A DNA stretch of 64,000 nucleotides from Persicaria tinctoria (lineage: Eukaryota > Streptophyta > Magnoliopsida > Caryophyllales > Polygonaceae). The notes under the pieces are model-generated. The model saw only the letters and a program-made list of their open reading frames with translations. It did not search any database and was not told the DNA's origin. The translations under genes were made by a program, and so were the position numbers. This document shows, piece after piece, positions 47,150 through 59,364 of the stretch. Every line of letters begins with the position of its first letter. The first letter of the stretch is position 1. The stretch spans positions 78,549,688 to 78,613,687 of the forward strand of contig JBANSL010000013.1 in NCBI GenBank assembly GCA_037127255.1, given 5' to 3'.

Positions 47150-47900
47150 GGAGAGAGAGAGAGAGAGAGAGAGGAGAGAGGAGAGAGGAGGAACGTTTGG
47201 AAGGTTTTGTAAGTTTTAGTTTATTTCATGTTAAAGTTAATTTCTTTCATCATGTTTGCTTTCTAATTTTCCTTCTTCTAGGGTTGGGGTGATCCCAACA
47301 TAGATATGTTTGTTTGATTTATGAATTCATGATTTTGTATGTCTTTATTATCATCTACCTATGTGTTTAATCCTTTGCGTCAGTCGAGGACAATTTCTTA
47401 TTTGCAATTATGAAGCGAAAGTGAATTAATTATAAATTTGGATAATAATTAGGCTTTGCTTGCGAAAGTTGGTTGATCCTAATTAAGAAAAGGTAGTAAC
47501 ACTTAGGGTTTATGCGAAAGCCTCTATATTCCTATTTGTTAATAACGAAAGTTATTTGATATAAAGCATGCATCTTTATGTGATTTGTGATCTGCGCATA
47601 TGTTTATTGTTGTGGTGATCTCTAACCTTGGAAGTTTGCATCTTTATTTATTTTATTTCATTATTTTTATCCTGCAAAGTTACCCGACACCGACTACCTC
47701 TTCTTCTATCATTCCCTCGACATCGACCAAGTCTTAGTCGACATCGACAACAACCTCATCACCTCTTCCTGCTATTCCTGAACCCCAAAACACACTAAAC
47801 ATAGAACCGCTGACTTCTCTCCTGAGGACGAACCTGACTCCCCTATACTATAGCGGGGGTCTTGACTATAAATTTATTTGGTCGAGAAACCCTCTCGTCA
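45852..47900 (+). repeat. 3' LTR (2049 bp)
   Basis: Near-identical to the 5' LTR. It has three rather than four of the 20 bp units (46658-46717) and a longer (GA)n tract (about 47058-47175), which together explain the 4 bp net length difference. Confidence 0.95.
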
Positions 47901-47905
47901 GCGAG
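47901..47905. repeat. 5 bp TSD of nested LTR element (right)
   Basis: gcgag, matching 41310-41314. Confidence 0.92.
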
Positions 47906-49745
47906 CTTTGTGCAGCCGTGAAGGAGTTCTTCCGTAACGGAGTTCTCCTCAAAGCAACTTAATCATACGGTGGTGAGTTTGATTCCAAAGGTAGATGATG
48001 CAAACCAAGTAAGTAACATCCGACCTATCTCTTGTTGCAATGTGGTCTATAAGGTTATATCTAAGATCATTACTACAAGACTTGGGTCTTGTCTTTCTTA
48101 CTTGGTTGATCATGCTCAAGCGGCCTTTGTGCCGGAGAGACTCATGTCGGATAATATCTTTCTAGTTCAAGAGCTTCTCCATAGATACAATGTGAAAAGG
48201 GATACTCGTAGGTGTTTTTTGAATGTTGATCTTGCTAAAGTCTACGATACCCTATCTTGGAAGTTTCTTGAATTTGCTTTGCATGAGATTGCCTTGCCTC
48301 CCTTATTTGTGCATTGGGTCATGGAATGTGTGTCTACTACCTCCTTTTCTATTAAGGTTAACAATGAGATGCATGGTCTTTTTGAGGGGAAAATGGGTCT
48401 CCATCAAGGGGACCCCTTATCTCCGCTCCTATTTGTTATTTCTATGGATTTCTTCTCTAGGCTTGTGAAGGCGGAAACAAGCAAACCGGGCTTCAACTTC
48501 CACTAAAATTGTGACAATGTTAGGTTAGCACACCTTGTGTTTGCCGATGACATTGTCATGTTTTCTCGTGGAGATGTAGCTTCGGTCAAAGTCTTGATGG
48601 GATGCCTTCAAAAGTTCGAGAGTGTGTCCGGAATCAAAGTGAATAGGAGCAAATCAGCCATCTTTCTTGCCTCGGTTCCACAACATGAAACGGCTGCACT
48701 AAAGGAGATCACGGGCTTCAAAGATGGAGAATTCCCCTTCTGATACCTTGGTGTGCCCATTAGCCCCCATGGGCTCCGTGTTGTACACTACACACCTCTC
48801 ATATGCAGGTCGAAGGGAGCTCATTGCCTCGGTCATCCAAGGGATTGAGGGCTTTTGGCTCTCGGTTTTACCGGTCCCCGAAGCCATCATTCGTGCCCTC
48901 ACTAGCCTTTGCCGCTCTTTCCTTTGGAAATCGCCAAGAGTTAGGTGGAGTAAGGTGTGCCTTCCCAAGCAAGAGGGTGGGCTCGGCATCCTTGACATTC
49001 AAACGTGGAACTTAGCATTCATGGCTAAGCATCTTTGGCGCATTTTTAAGAGAAAGGAAAGCATATGGGTGAGGTGGGTGCACCACAAGTACCTTGCCCT
49101 CACGCATGTGGAGGATTGGTAAGCTCTTAGGAGGGACTCTCCTCTCATCAAAGCTCTTGTTGAGGTAAAAAACAAAATTTGTGCTTCTTCTAACCTTGAT
49201 GAGAAGTTTGATGAGTGGTGTAGCGAGGGCAAGTTCATGGTGAAGAAGGCCTATGAAGATTTTTGGCATAAGGAGGACAAGGTGAGATGCCATAAGGAGG
49301 TTTGGGCGAAGGGGAATACTCCAAAACATTGCTTCATATTATGGTTAGCTACCTTGGGTAAGCTCTCTACTCTAGATAGGTTGTTTTTTCTTAGATACTA
49401 TAACCATTGTTCCAAGCTATGTGATGAGGATGAGGTGCTTGAGACACATGAGTACTTGTTCTTTGAGTGCCCTTACACTAAGGAGATTTTAACATTCCGG
49501 AGGAGGTCAACACCTTGGCAAGAGGGCTTAGATGGCTAAGGAGACATAAGAGGAAAAAGAGTTGTAACATGAGGGCAAAAAACTATGCCTTCTCGGCGGC
49601 CATCTACTTCATTTGGCATGCTAGGAATGCCAAGATCTATGATGGCAACTTCATTCCGGTTGAGGTTGTGACTAAGGCCATTGCCACACATGTCTTTCGT
49701 GTGCTCCATGCTGTCTTTCCTTCCCATGAAGTCGAGAAATTTTGA
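47906..49745 (+). pseudogene. LINE ORF2, second part: reverse transcriptase and C-terminus
   Basis: Continues the interrupted reverse transcriptase: IPKVDDANQVSNIRPIS, FVPERLMSDN, FLNVDLAKVYD, LHQGDPLSPLLF and the catalytic FADDIVMF (about 48540). A stop lies at 48504-48506 just before the FADD motif and another at 48741-48743. The following frame (48724-49122) carries the RVT C-terminal region (SFLWKSPRVRWSKVCLPK, GGLGILD), ending in a stop. The zf-RVT domain (49237-49539: KGNTPKHCFILWLA, then THEYLFFECPYTKEI) and a last short frame end at 49745. Several lesions make it inactive. Confidence 0.88.
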
Positions 49746-50210
49746 TAAATCAGCCCCCCTTCCCCTCGATGATGTTTTCTTGGTTTATGCTACATGTTTT
49801 TGGGGTGTTTCCTAGGGCCTGCGAGCCTTTGAAGCCTACGTGCTTCCGGGAACAACCCTTAGGTCTTTGTTGGGTGTTTGTGTCTTTGTGGGGCTGCGTA
49901 CCCTTGGAACAAAACCCTTTTGGTGTTTTATTGGTGTGGCCTATGAGACCTGCGAGTCTTAAGCACACCCTCGGTTGTTTTCTTAGCACTTTTGTATGTG
50001 TCCGAGAGGCTTGTATGCTTAGCGGAACATGCACTTTTGACACTTAGTTTTGGTTGAACACTCCTGAGAGTCTAGGCTTTGTCCTTGCTTTCAAGAGTTC
50101 GACCTAATCGTTGTATGGTCTTCGGACCCCCCCCCCCCCCATTCTTTCATTGAATTTACATAAACCTCCCCTCACCCGGACATAGTGCCGGGGGGGTTTC
50201 CTTAAAAAAA
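49746..50210 (+). other. LINE 3' UTR and tail
   Basis: Untranslated end with a run of 14 C (50127-50140) and a terminal cttaaaaaaa directly before the right target-site duplication. Confidence 0.8.
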
Positions 50211-52601
50211 AGGGGCCAAAATCAACAGAGTATGCCTTCTGAAAACCATCCAGTACAGATGCCATCATGGTGTTCACAGGCCGTCGATCTGCCTCGTTCT
50301 TCCCTAGACACGATACCTAAAAACAGGACACATGATTCGTTAAGTGGATTCGCATGTAAAGCATCCATCTTGGACGATTAAAAACTGAGTATGGATAAAT
50401 TTAGACGATACAGTACCTCCCCATAGTCAGCGCCAAGAGCAACACCTTCCGCAATCACTCTTGCAAGAGCAGATGCATCTCCAAATCCCAAGTTGACTCC
50501 CTGACCGGCTGGAGGATTAATAGTATGTGCAGCATCACCGATGAGAACAACACGATTTGAAGCGTAACTCTTGCTGTGTTGAAGAGACAATGGGAACACC
50601 ATCCTTTCAGAGATTAACTTTGTGACTTTTGGAGGCACCTCGAAAGGATCATTAGGTGATACTGCAGCTGATAGCAATGAAAAAAGGTCGTTCCCACGTA
50701 CATTAAACTGTGGATGAGAATAACCATAGTCCAAAGCATTGTTCACAGCTTTCACGAAATCATCACTATTTATAGTTTTGCAATCTGAAGCCTCATCTGG
50801 GCTCATAGATCAAACGATATTGCTATAGCTATCTCCCACTGGCAAAAGCGCAATTGGACCATTTGGAAGAAATCGCTGCCAAGCACAACTGTTGTGTTCA
50901 GAATGTTCAACCGTGCAAATGAGGGCATTCTGTCGATAGTTCCAGCCAGTGGTGTCAAATCCAGCTAACTGCCTCACGCGAGACTTGCCTTCGTCAGCAC
51001 CAACCTATCACAACATGCATAAGACAAGCTAATGACTTGACATCCATCCAAACATATAACAGGTCTGCAAATCGTGTTACCATTCCCACTTTCTTGATTG
51101 AAATCTAAGAGGCGTAGGCAAGGTCAACAAAACCAAAACTTGCAGATTAAGAAGAAATCAACAATCCAAAATTGCAGCAGATGCTACAAAAAGGAAACAA
51201 GCATTACCACTAACTTTGCGGCTAGAGTGCTTCCATCATCTAGCTCTAATTTTGCTAATTGAATGTGGCTAGACGTGGAAGATTTTGAAGCACTGGAAGG
51301 TAAGGTCATCGAAGTTAGTCTAGAGTTGAGCAACGTCTTCTGGAAAACACTTTCCTGTGAAAAAACAAATCCAAGGAAGATATAATAACACAGCAAAGCT
51401 CAACTATTCAGAAAATTTACCATTTAACAAAATTTACAAGTAAATGCAAGAGGCTTGAAGAATTGATTACAAACCAAGTCCTAAACACCAAGTTGCCCCA
51501 TTTGTCTCCGTCCCACAACAAAACAGAGAAAGTCCCTTTAACAATTCTCCAAGTTCTCTGGTAATTCCCACTGCTATTAAGGATTTAAGGCATATAAGTA
51601 ACAAAACAAATACTTGAATATACCTACTACCAGAAATCCTACACCCAGAGTTGAATAGGTCCCTTCCAACTACCTAACCACTTCCAAATGTAAAGGAAAG
51701 AGAGCTTTCTTGGCCTTTTTCCCTCTATCCAGTGACACAAGGCTCCAGGTGCTCTAAATTTCTTAGGTGATGCAAATGCTTGACTATTTCTATCCATGGT
51801 TACACAGTTACACTTATATATTGTCAAATTAATTCTTTAAGTTCTTTTATCTAGTCGCTATGAGGTAAGATGTCTGATATTTATATAATATTTTCCATCT
51901 GATGCACATCATGCACTAGCAAAATTTCACTTCTTACTGTATGATTCCTTCAGAGCAGCCTCCCTGATGTTTGCACCAAAAATACCTACTGGGTGTGCCT
52001 GATGTTTGCACCAAAAATACCTACTAGGTGTCTCCCTACGCCTTAACCTCTCTCCTTTCTCAACCTAGCATATATCATTAACTCCTATTGTTCAAATCCA
52101 AACTGTTTTCGCCAAAAAGCCATAATTGTTCCACCTACACTATACCACCATACTTGTGAAATTCTCTCCCGGCCGCTTAAAAGGTACAATTTGTTTGAAA
52201 GTTCCCGGTCGGTTAGCTTAATTATAAATCAGCCATAACAACAAAATGTTGAGCGTACCCCCCTCAGGCAAGGGGTTTTGAAAAGTCAAATTCACTTAAC
52301 TAGATTTGCCCAACAACATTCAAGCACATGCACAACTAGAAACATAAATATAGATGTGTATACATATCCCTGGGTTTACAAACACTATTTACCTGTAGGG
52401 ATGACAGTAATGAACTATGCAGCAACTTGTTCTCAACCACACACCTACATAATAGGAACAGAGTTTGTATATCAACAGTCAATACAGAGATTAAATAATG
52501 CAAGCATTTGGGTCGAGATTTTTAATTGCTCACCCAAGTATTTCTTTATTGGCATCGTTTGCATTGTATCTCGTGTACCCTAGACCAGTATAATCCCAAA
52601 C
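50211..52601 (-). pseudogene. COQ6: COQ6 unit 4, exons 9 (5' part), 8a, 7a, 6a, 5a
   Basis: Exons: 5a 52601-52534, 6a 52444-52393, 7a 51354-51208, 8a 51004-50417, and the first part of 9, 50316-50211. Lengths match unit 3 exactly. Exon 8a has a nonsense change, Trp to TGA at 50812-50810 (the NIVWSMSP context), and exon 9 is split by the LINE. The first 17 bases of the split exon are the right LINE target duplication. The GDAAHT motif is still readable. Non-functional. Confidence 0.9.
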
Positions 52602-55600
52602 CTGTACATATACCATAGCTTCATTGTCTCTAACAAACAAAAATCATATTATCAATGATACAAAAGATAAATGCAAGAAAGAGCAAAATTTTGAAGAAAT
52701 CATAGTAAGATGGTGACAGTAAGTGATATTGCAATTTATGACCAGTAAATAATGAAAAAATAAAGCATGAAATGTCTCAAAATTTATTAAGGGAACAAGA
52801 ACAGCTGATAGACAAGCTAAGAAGTAGCATTTGACTTTTTGTTAGAGTGAAACAAAGTTGCAAATGTCACATTAGATATTTCAGCAGTAAAGGGGGAGAC
52901 TACTAAATGCTTGTAATCTAAAGGGAAATAATTCCACGGTTCCTTAATGGAAGTGCACTCTAGCGGTGAAAAACGCAGCAGAGGACATTCAACAGAAAGG
53001 GGTAAGGGAGTGGTTTTAATAAGATTCAACAAGCCTTATAATGGCTTGGGGAAGCAAAAGCCTTTCATCGACTTTCCCATACCTAGATACAAATGATGCT
53101 AGTAGTATATTATAGCTATAATGTCAATATAAATGGATACAGATCATATTAGTAGTGAGCTAAAGTTATAATGCCAATATACATTGGTAGGCAATGTAAA
53201 CATCAAGTTTTTCCATAGTCAAATTATCAATGGTTTAACTCCAAGAAGCTCAATTCCAATTGTGAAACACGTCAATAAACATGAAAAGGAGAAAAGAATT
53301 TCAGAGATTAACTTTGTGACTTTTGGAGGCACCTCGAAAGGATCATTAGGTGATACTACAGCTGATAGCAATGAAAAAAGACCGTTGCCACGTACATTAG
53401 ACTGTGGATGAGGATAACCATAGTCCAAAGCATTGTTCACATCTTTCACGAAATCCTCACTATTTATAGTTTTGCAATCTGAAGCCTCCTCTGGGCTCAT
53501 AGACCAAACGATATTGCTATAGTTATCTCCCCTTGGCAAAAGTGCAATTGCACCATTTGGAAGAAATTGCTGCCAAGCACAACTGTTGTGTTCAGAATGT
53601 TCAACCATGCAAATGAGGGTATTCTGTCGATATTTCCAGCCAGTGGTGTCAAATCCAGCTAACTGCCTCACACGAGACTTGCCTCCGTCAGCACCAACCT
53701 ATCACAACATGCATAAGACAAGCTAATGACTTGACATCCATCCAAACATATAACAGGTCTGCAAATCGTGTTACCATTCTCACTTTCTTGATTGAAATCT
53801 AAGAGGCGTAGGCAAGGTCAACAAAACCAAAACTTTCAGATTAAGAAGAAATCAACAATCCAAAATTGCAGCAGATGCTACAAAAAGTAAACAAGCATTA
53901 CCACTAACTTTGCGGCTAGAGTGCTTCCATCATCTAGCTCTAATTTTGCTAATTGACTGTGGCTAGACGTGGAAGATTTTGAAGCACTGGAAGGTAAGGT
54001 CATCGAAGTTAGTCTAGAGTTGAGCAACGTCTTCTGGAAAACACTTTCCTGTGAAAAAACAAATCCAAGGAAGATATAATAACACAGCAAAGCTCAACTA
54101 TTCAGAAAATTTACCATTTAACAAAATTTACAAGTAAATGCAAGAGGCTTGAAGAATTGATTACAAACCAAGTCCTAAACACCAAGTTGCCCCATTTGTC
54201 TCCATCCCACAACAAAACAGAGAAAGTCCCTTTAACAATTCTCCAAGTTCTCTGGTAATTCCCACTGCTATTAAGGATTTAAGGCATATAAGTAACAAAA
54301 CAAATACTTGAATATACCTACTACTAGAAATCCTACACCCAGAGTTGAATAGGTCCCTTCCAACTACCTAACCACTTCCAAATGTAAAGGAAAGAGAGCT
54401 TTCTTGGCCTTTTTCCCTCTATCCAGTGACACAAGGCTCCAGGTGCTCTAAATTTCTTAGGTGATGCAAATGCTTGACTATTTCTATCCATGGTTACACA
54501 GTTACACTTATATATTGTCAAATTAATTCTTTAAGTTCTTTTATCTAGTCGCTATGAGGTAAGATGTCTGATATTTATATAATATTTTCCATCTGATGCA
54601 CATCATGCACTAGCAAAATTTCACTTCTTACTGTATGATTCCTTCAGAGCAGCCTCCCTGATGTTTGCACCAAAAATACCTACTGGGTGTGCCTGATGTT
54701 TGCACCAAAAATACCTACTAGGTGTCTCCCTACGCCTTAACCTCTCTCATTTCTCAACCTAGCATATATCATTAACTCCTATTGTTCAAATCCAAACTGT
54801 TTTCGCCAAAAAGCCATAATTGTTCCACCTACACTATACCACCATACTTGTGAAATTCTCTCCCGTCCGCTTAAAAGGAACAATTTGTTTGAAAGTTCCC
54901 GGTCGGTTTAGCTTAATTATAAATCAGCCATAACAACAAAATCCTGAGCGTACACCCCTCAGGCAAGGGGTTTTGAAAAGTCAAATTCACTTAACTAGAT
55001 TTGCCCAACAACATTCAAGCACATGCACAACTAGAAACATAAATATAGATGTGTATACATATCCCTGGGTTTACAAACACTGTTTACCTGTAGGGATGAC
55101 AGTAATGAACTATGCAGCAACTTGTTCTCAACCACACACCTACATAATATGAACAGAGTTTGTATATCAACAGTCAATACAGAGATCAAATAATGCAAGC
55201 ATTTGGGTCGAGATTTTTAATTGCTCACCCAAGTATTTCTTTATTGGCATCTTTTGCATTGTATCTCGTATACCCTAGACGAGTATAATCCCAAACCTGT
55301 ACATATATCATAGCTTCATTGTCTCTAACAAACAAAACTCATATTATCAATGATACAAACAAAAAAATGCAAGAAAGAGCAAAATTTTGAAGAAATCATA
55401 GTAAGAAGGGGACAGTAAGTGATATTGCAATTTATGACCAGTAAATAATGAAAAAATTAAGCTTGAAATGTCTCAAAATTTATTAAGGGAACAAGAACAG
55501 CTGATTGACAAGCTAAGAAGTAGCATTTGACTTTTTGTTAGAGTGAAACAAAGCTGCAAATGTCACATTAGATATTTCAGCAGTAAAGGGGGAGACTACT

Positions 55601-55993
55601 AAATGCTTGTAATCTAAAGGGAAATAATTCCACGGTTCCTTAATGGAAGTGCACTCTAGCGGTGAAAAACGCAACAGAAGACATTCAACAGAAAGGGGTA
55701 AGGGAGTGGTTTTAATAAGATTCAACAAGCCTTATAATTGCTTGGGGAAGCAAAAGCCTTTCATCGACTTTCCCATACCTAGATACAAATGATGCTAGTA
55801 GTATATTATAGCTATAATGTCAATATAAATGGATACAGATCATATCAGTAGTGAGCTAAAGTTATAATGCCAATATACATTGGTAGGCAATGTAAACATC
55901 AAGTTTTTCCATAGTCAAATTATCAATGGTTTAACTACAAGAAGCTCAATTCCAATTGTGAAACACATCAATAAACATGAAAATGAGAAAAGA
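50608..55993. repeat. 2.7 kb internal tandem duplication in COQ6 unit 4
   Basis: The segment 50608-53297 (from inside exon 8 through exons 7, 6, 5 and most of intron 4) is repeated as 53298 to about 55993. At the junction (53297/53298) intron 4 sequence runs directly into mid-exon 8 (ttt cagagattaactttg). The two arms are very similar and both carry changes shared against unit 3. Confidence 0.88.
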
Positions 55994-57083
55994 ATACCAC
56001 CTGCATCTTACTAAAGTATGCATGTCGATGTTGTTCAACAATTCTCCAGGCTTCAACATCTGCAAAATGAAGCCATTTGATGAGCAAGAATATGTTTATG
56101 TCATTTGAACAAGAAGTAGAAAAGCTGTCTTGAATGGATTCTGCTAAATTAAAGCCATGATGAGAGTATTAGACATACATGCTTAATTTGTTTCCCTTGC
56201 AGAGGAAACTAAAATTTTTAGCTAAAGACACCCGCCAATGGCTATGGAAGAATATTCATACAAAATGAGGTAAGAAGATATATGATTAGCAATGGAGTGA
56301 TAAAATTGCTAAATAAAAATTACAACTACAACAAGAACGGATGAATGATGCAATCAGTAAGCTAGTGAATAGCATCTGGACATAAATGAGGAGGAAACAT
56401 GCCCTGGGATTGTAAATACCTTTAAGAAGAGCGATAGAAGCTGGTGTGATCGCACTAACCCTCGGGTTAGGGGTCTCATTATCTTTCAAACTTATCCCAT
56501 TGCGCAAAGCAGGGCTTCCATCAATTATTGCCACATTAAGCTTTTCAGTTAGAGCATTGCTAGCTACAATGCAACCACAACAACATTACTTGAGACCGAT
56601 ACCACAGTGGCATAAAGAAGCTAGCATCGCCACTAATTGTACACAAAGCTTTAGTGAAGATCACAATCACCTAGAGAACAAGCGAGAGCCATGCCAACTA
56701 TTTCACCTCCAACAATAGCAACATCATACTGTTGTGGATCATCAATCGAGGCAGTTTTTCCAGCATAATCCTGAATTGGCATTTCCAGATACATTTAGGG
56801 CAATCAAACAAGGTATTTCTTCATCAAGTAAAACTAAACCGTTTTGATTCAACGCTCCCACCATTTTTTCGATTTCAAAAACATAGAACCCCACATTGAT
56901 CCAAAACAACTAAATAACGAGCAATTACACATGGAAATCGGAAACTCCCCATTGAATTGAAAAAATCACAGAAGTAGGCGTAGGGCAACTCCCACTCGCC
57001 GAAGAAAATCACCGAATAGACCTCGTTAGGGCTTCTTACCGAAAGAGATTCGAACTGAGCTTGGTCGCAGCTAGCCTGTACAT
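53298..57083 (-). pseudogene. COQ6: COQ6 unit 4, exons 8b (partial), 7b, 6b, 5b, 4, 3, 2, 1
   Basis: Exon 1 is 57083-56970 (ATG kept; donor changed to GTGATT), 2 is 56770-56671, 3 is 56563-56420, 4 is 56059-56001, 5b is 55296-55229, 6b is 55139-55088, 7b is 54048-53902, and 8b is a truncated 53698-53298 lacking its donor because of the tandem duplication. Exon 2 has the Rossmann glycine replaced (VGGGMVG to VGGEIVG), which should abolish FAD binding. Exon lengths are otherwise kept. Together with 36557-36680 and 50211-52601 it forms one disrupted locus. Confidence 0.9.
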
Positions 57084-58914
57084 GTTAAGCTGCGAAGAAA
57101 CATCAATTGTTGATTGAACACTGAAATCAGCTATAAAAATAGCGAAGGGGGATTCAATTTGGGGTTTATCAAACAACCTAATTCACGAACTGTTGCTCTC
57201 AATCTTCAAACGTTTTAAAAAATTATACAAAATAACCATTAAATTATAAATTTTGCATAAGACTGCTGAATTTTGGTGATTTGTTTTCAAAATACCGCAA
57301 TGCACACCTTATTTAGCATATTTTGAACCGTGACGCGATTCCCTATCCGGAAAGGTATCATAATAGAGAATCCGACACCGGATGCTTGATATCACTTCTA
57401 CTGAGAACGCATTGATATTGATTTCACATATGTCAACATTGATATTGATTTCACAAATGTCAACATTGATATTGATTATCAAAGAGAAATGATGGCATGA
57501 TGCAACTTCAAGCAATGACAACAATCAAAATTCAAAAGCAACGAAATCAATGACAACAATAATGACAGTAACTCGAAAGTAATGACAACAATCAAAATTT
57601 GAAAGCAACAAAATCAGAAATTTGAAAGCAACGAAATCAGAAATTCGAAAGCAATGACAACCAACGAAACATCACTCAACAACAAGAAACAAAAATCGAG
57701 CAAAGCAAGAAGATGTCAGCATTTTAGAAGCACAAGTTCTTCTATATTTTAATTTAGAAGAACAAGTTGCATCTAAGAATCTAGAATCAAGTTGCATCAT
57801 TAATTCATTCTGCACATATGGAGAATCTGACATTTGTGCTAAATTCAAACTATCCAAAGCAACAAGTTAATTCAAGCATTTCAAGAAGATGTTAACATTT
57901 CCAAAAGATGTCTGCTAGATGTTTGCAACACCAGTAAAATAAGAAAAAAAGAGATTAAGCATCAGAAAAAAGAAAAGAAAAAGAGAGATTAAGCTTCACA
58001 ACTACAACAACTAGATGTTTAGTACTTGAAATAGTTCATATTTGGAATCGATTAGATGCAAAATTGCAGGGAATCGAACAGATGCAATCAAATATTCTAA
58101 TTATTAGATGTCAGCATCAAATAATTAGACACAAAAATAATCAGGAACTAGAGGCAACAAGACAGCAGCTATGGGGAAGAGATCTTTGGACAATTAGTGT
58201 CTTATTTTGGCCTTTTTCACTGTTAAACTAAACACTCTATTTGCCTTAATAGAGATCAGAAGCTTTGCATTTGTATCATCAACACATCATAAGCTTCACA
58301 TTTGACGACAAACATGAATCAATGACAAAGCAAACAACACCCTTAATCAGGACAACACACATCAAAAGCACTGCAGCAAAAATCAGTTAAATTTACTTGT
58401 CTTGAGACTACCTCTTGCAAAAGGAGATTGGAGAGATACGTAACCCTATTGTTCTCTTCATGTTCCTGAGCTTCAAAATACAGGTGACTCTATACAGGTT
58501 TACATATGGGGATCCAAGAACAGATGATGCAGAGACAAAGAAAGAGGAAAAAAGGAATGGTGTCAGCACCAACCATGCGATCGAGGAGAACGACGCTGGT
58601 TGAAGGACAAGGACGTCGAGGAGCACGAATGCGATTGGAAGCCCTAAATTCTGATTGGAGAAGGTGCAATTGCAAATAGAGTAAGAAGTCATGAAGTCTA
58701 GAGTTTGACTTTGATCCTCTCCTGTTGTAATGGTCTAAACTTCAAAAATCATTCCCGAATGGCTCAACTGAAAAAGATTTGCGAGTAGTAACCAAAGGTC
58801 TCCGGTTCGAACTCCGAATGACCGCTCTTTATTTACCAAATTCAAGGCTAAACGTCAAAATAAGATATGAGCATTAGTTTTATTTAAAAAAAACAAAAGG
58901 GATTCGATACAACC
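57084..58914. other. 5' flank of COQ6 unit 4
   Basis: Shared upstream region, with the minisatellite at 57411-57477. From about 58531 to 58820 it contains about 290 bp absent from unit 3, including a tRNA-like SINE head. The minus-strand exon-like stretch at 58485-58405 is open here but unrecognised. Confidence 0.6.
58755..58822 (+). mobile_element. tRNA-derived SINE head
   Basis: An A-box-like ggctcaactg (58761-58770) and a B-box ggttcgaactcc (58804-58815) with tRNA-like spacing, in otherwise non-tRNA sequence. The downstream body would be gaccgctctttatttacc and on; its 3' end is not defined. Confidence 0.5.
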
Positions 58915-59364
58915 ATATATACCAAACAAGTTGATTGATGAACTATTAACACTAGTCATAGGAAAGAAGCTCGTTTTTAACCTCATGTTTTGCATTTGAG
59001 GTCCCAAATTCCTTTCGTTCATTCACAAAATTATGAACTTTTCCACATTGCTTCAATCTTACATTTGACAAAATTAAATCAGAGAATAGATTTCGGTTCA
59101 GAAGTTGAGCATGAAACACAGGATTGGAGTTGAAACTGGTACCGAATACAAACAACATCAATCAATGACCCAAATCCCGTGTCTTTTAATAGGCCCGAAA
59201 GGCCCATATACCAGTAATTGGGCCTGAGATAGTTCAATTGACCAGTAATTGGGCTACATTCAATTAAAATGAGCTGGGCCCGATAAAATTCTTGGTATCA
59301 CCAAATCTTCCAACATTGAGAGTATTTTGCACTGTCAAAATATTCATCCCGAGATGAATATTTA

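Larger units (their letters stand above)
41315..47900 (+). mobile_element. non-autonomous LTR retrotransposon nested in LINE ORF2
   Basis: A 6586 bp element: LTRs at 41315-43359 and 45852-47900 (both TGTTGTGAGCC...CTCGTCA), a primer site right after the 5' LTR, a polypurine tract before the 3' LTR, and 5 bp target duplications. By eye the LTRs differ at about a dozen bases plus repeat-length changes, so insertion is recent. The 2.5 kb interior holds one ORF (43513-44337) and no gag, protease, integrase or reverse transcriptase signature; it would depend on another element for mobility. A diverged relative lies inverted at the right window edge. Confidence 0.92.
36681..50210 (+). mobile_element. 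LINE (plant L1 type), full-length structure, with nested LTR element
   Basis: Bounded by a 17 bp target-site duplication and ending in an A-rich tail (aaaaaaa before 50211). Without the nested LTR element and its extra duplication it is about 6.94 kb: a C/T-rich 5' UTR (36681-37231), ORF1, ORF2 (endonuclease, reverse transcriptase, zinc-binding C-terminus) and a 3' UTR (49746-50210) with a run of 14 C at 50127-50140. Both ORFs carry stops or frameshifts. It lies in the last coding exon of COQ6 unit 4, antisense to that gene. Confidence 0.93.

Noticed and set aside
49750..50047. ORFs on both strands in the LINE 3' region
   Set aside because: They follow the ORF2 stop and lack domains; 3' UTR.
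52817..53032. Minus-strand ORF at 52817-53032 and its copy at 55513-55728
   Set aside because: It falls in intron 4 of COQ6 unit 4; similarity between copies reflects the tandem duplication, not selection.
58755..58822. Candidate tRNA gene
   Set aside because: Same reason: promoter boxes without pairing arms.
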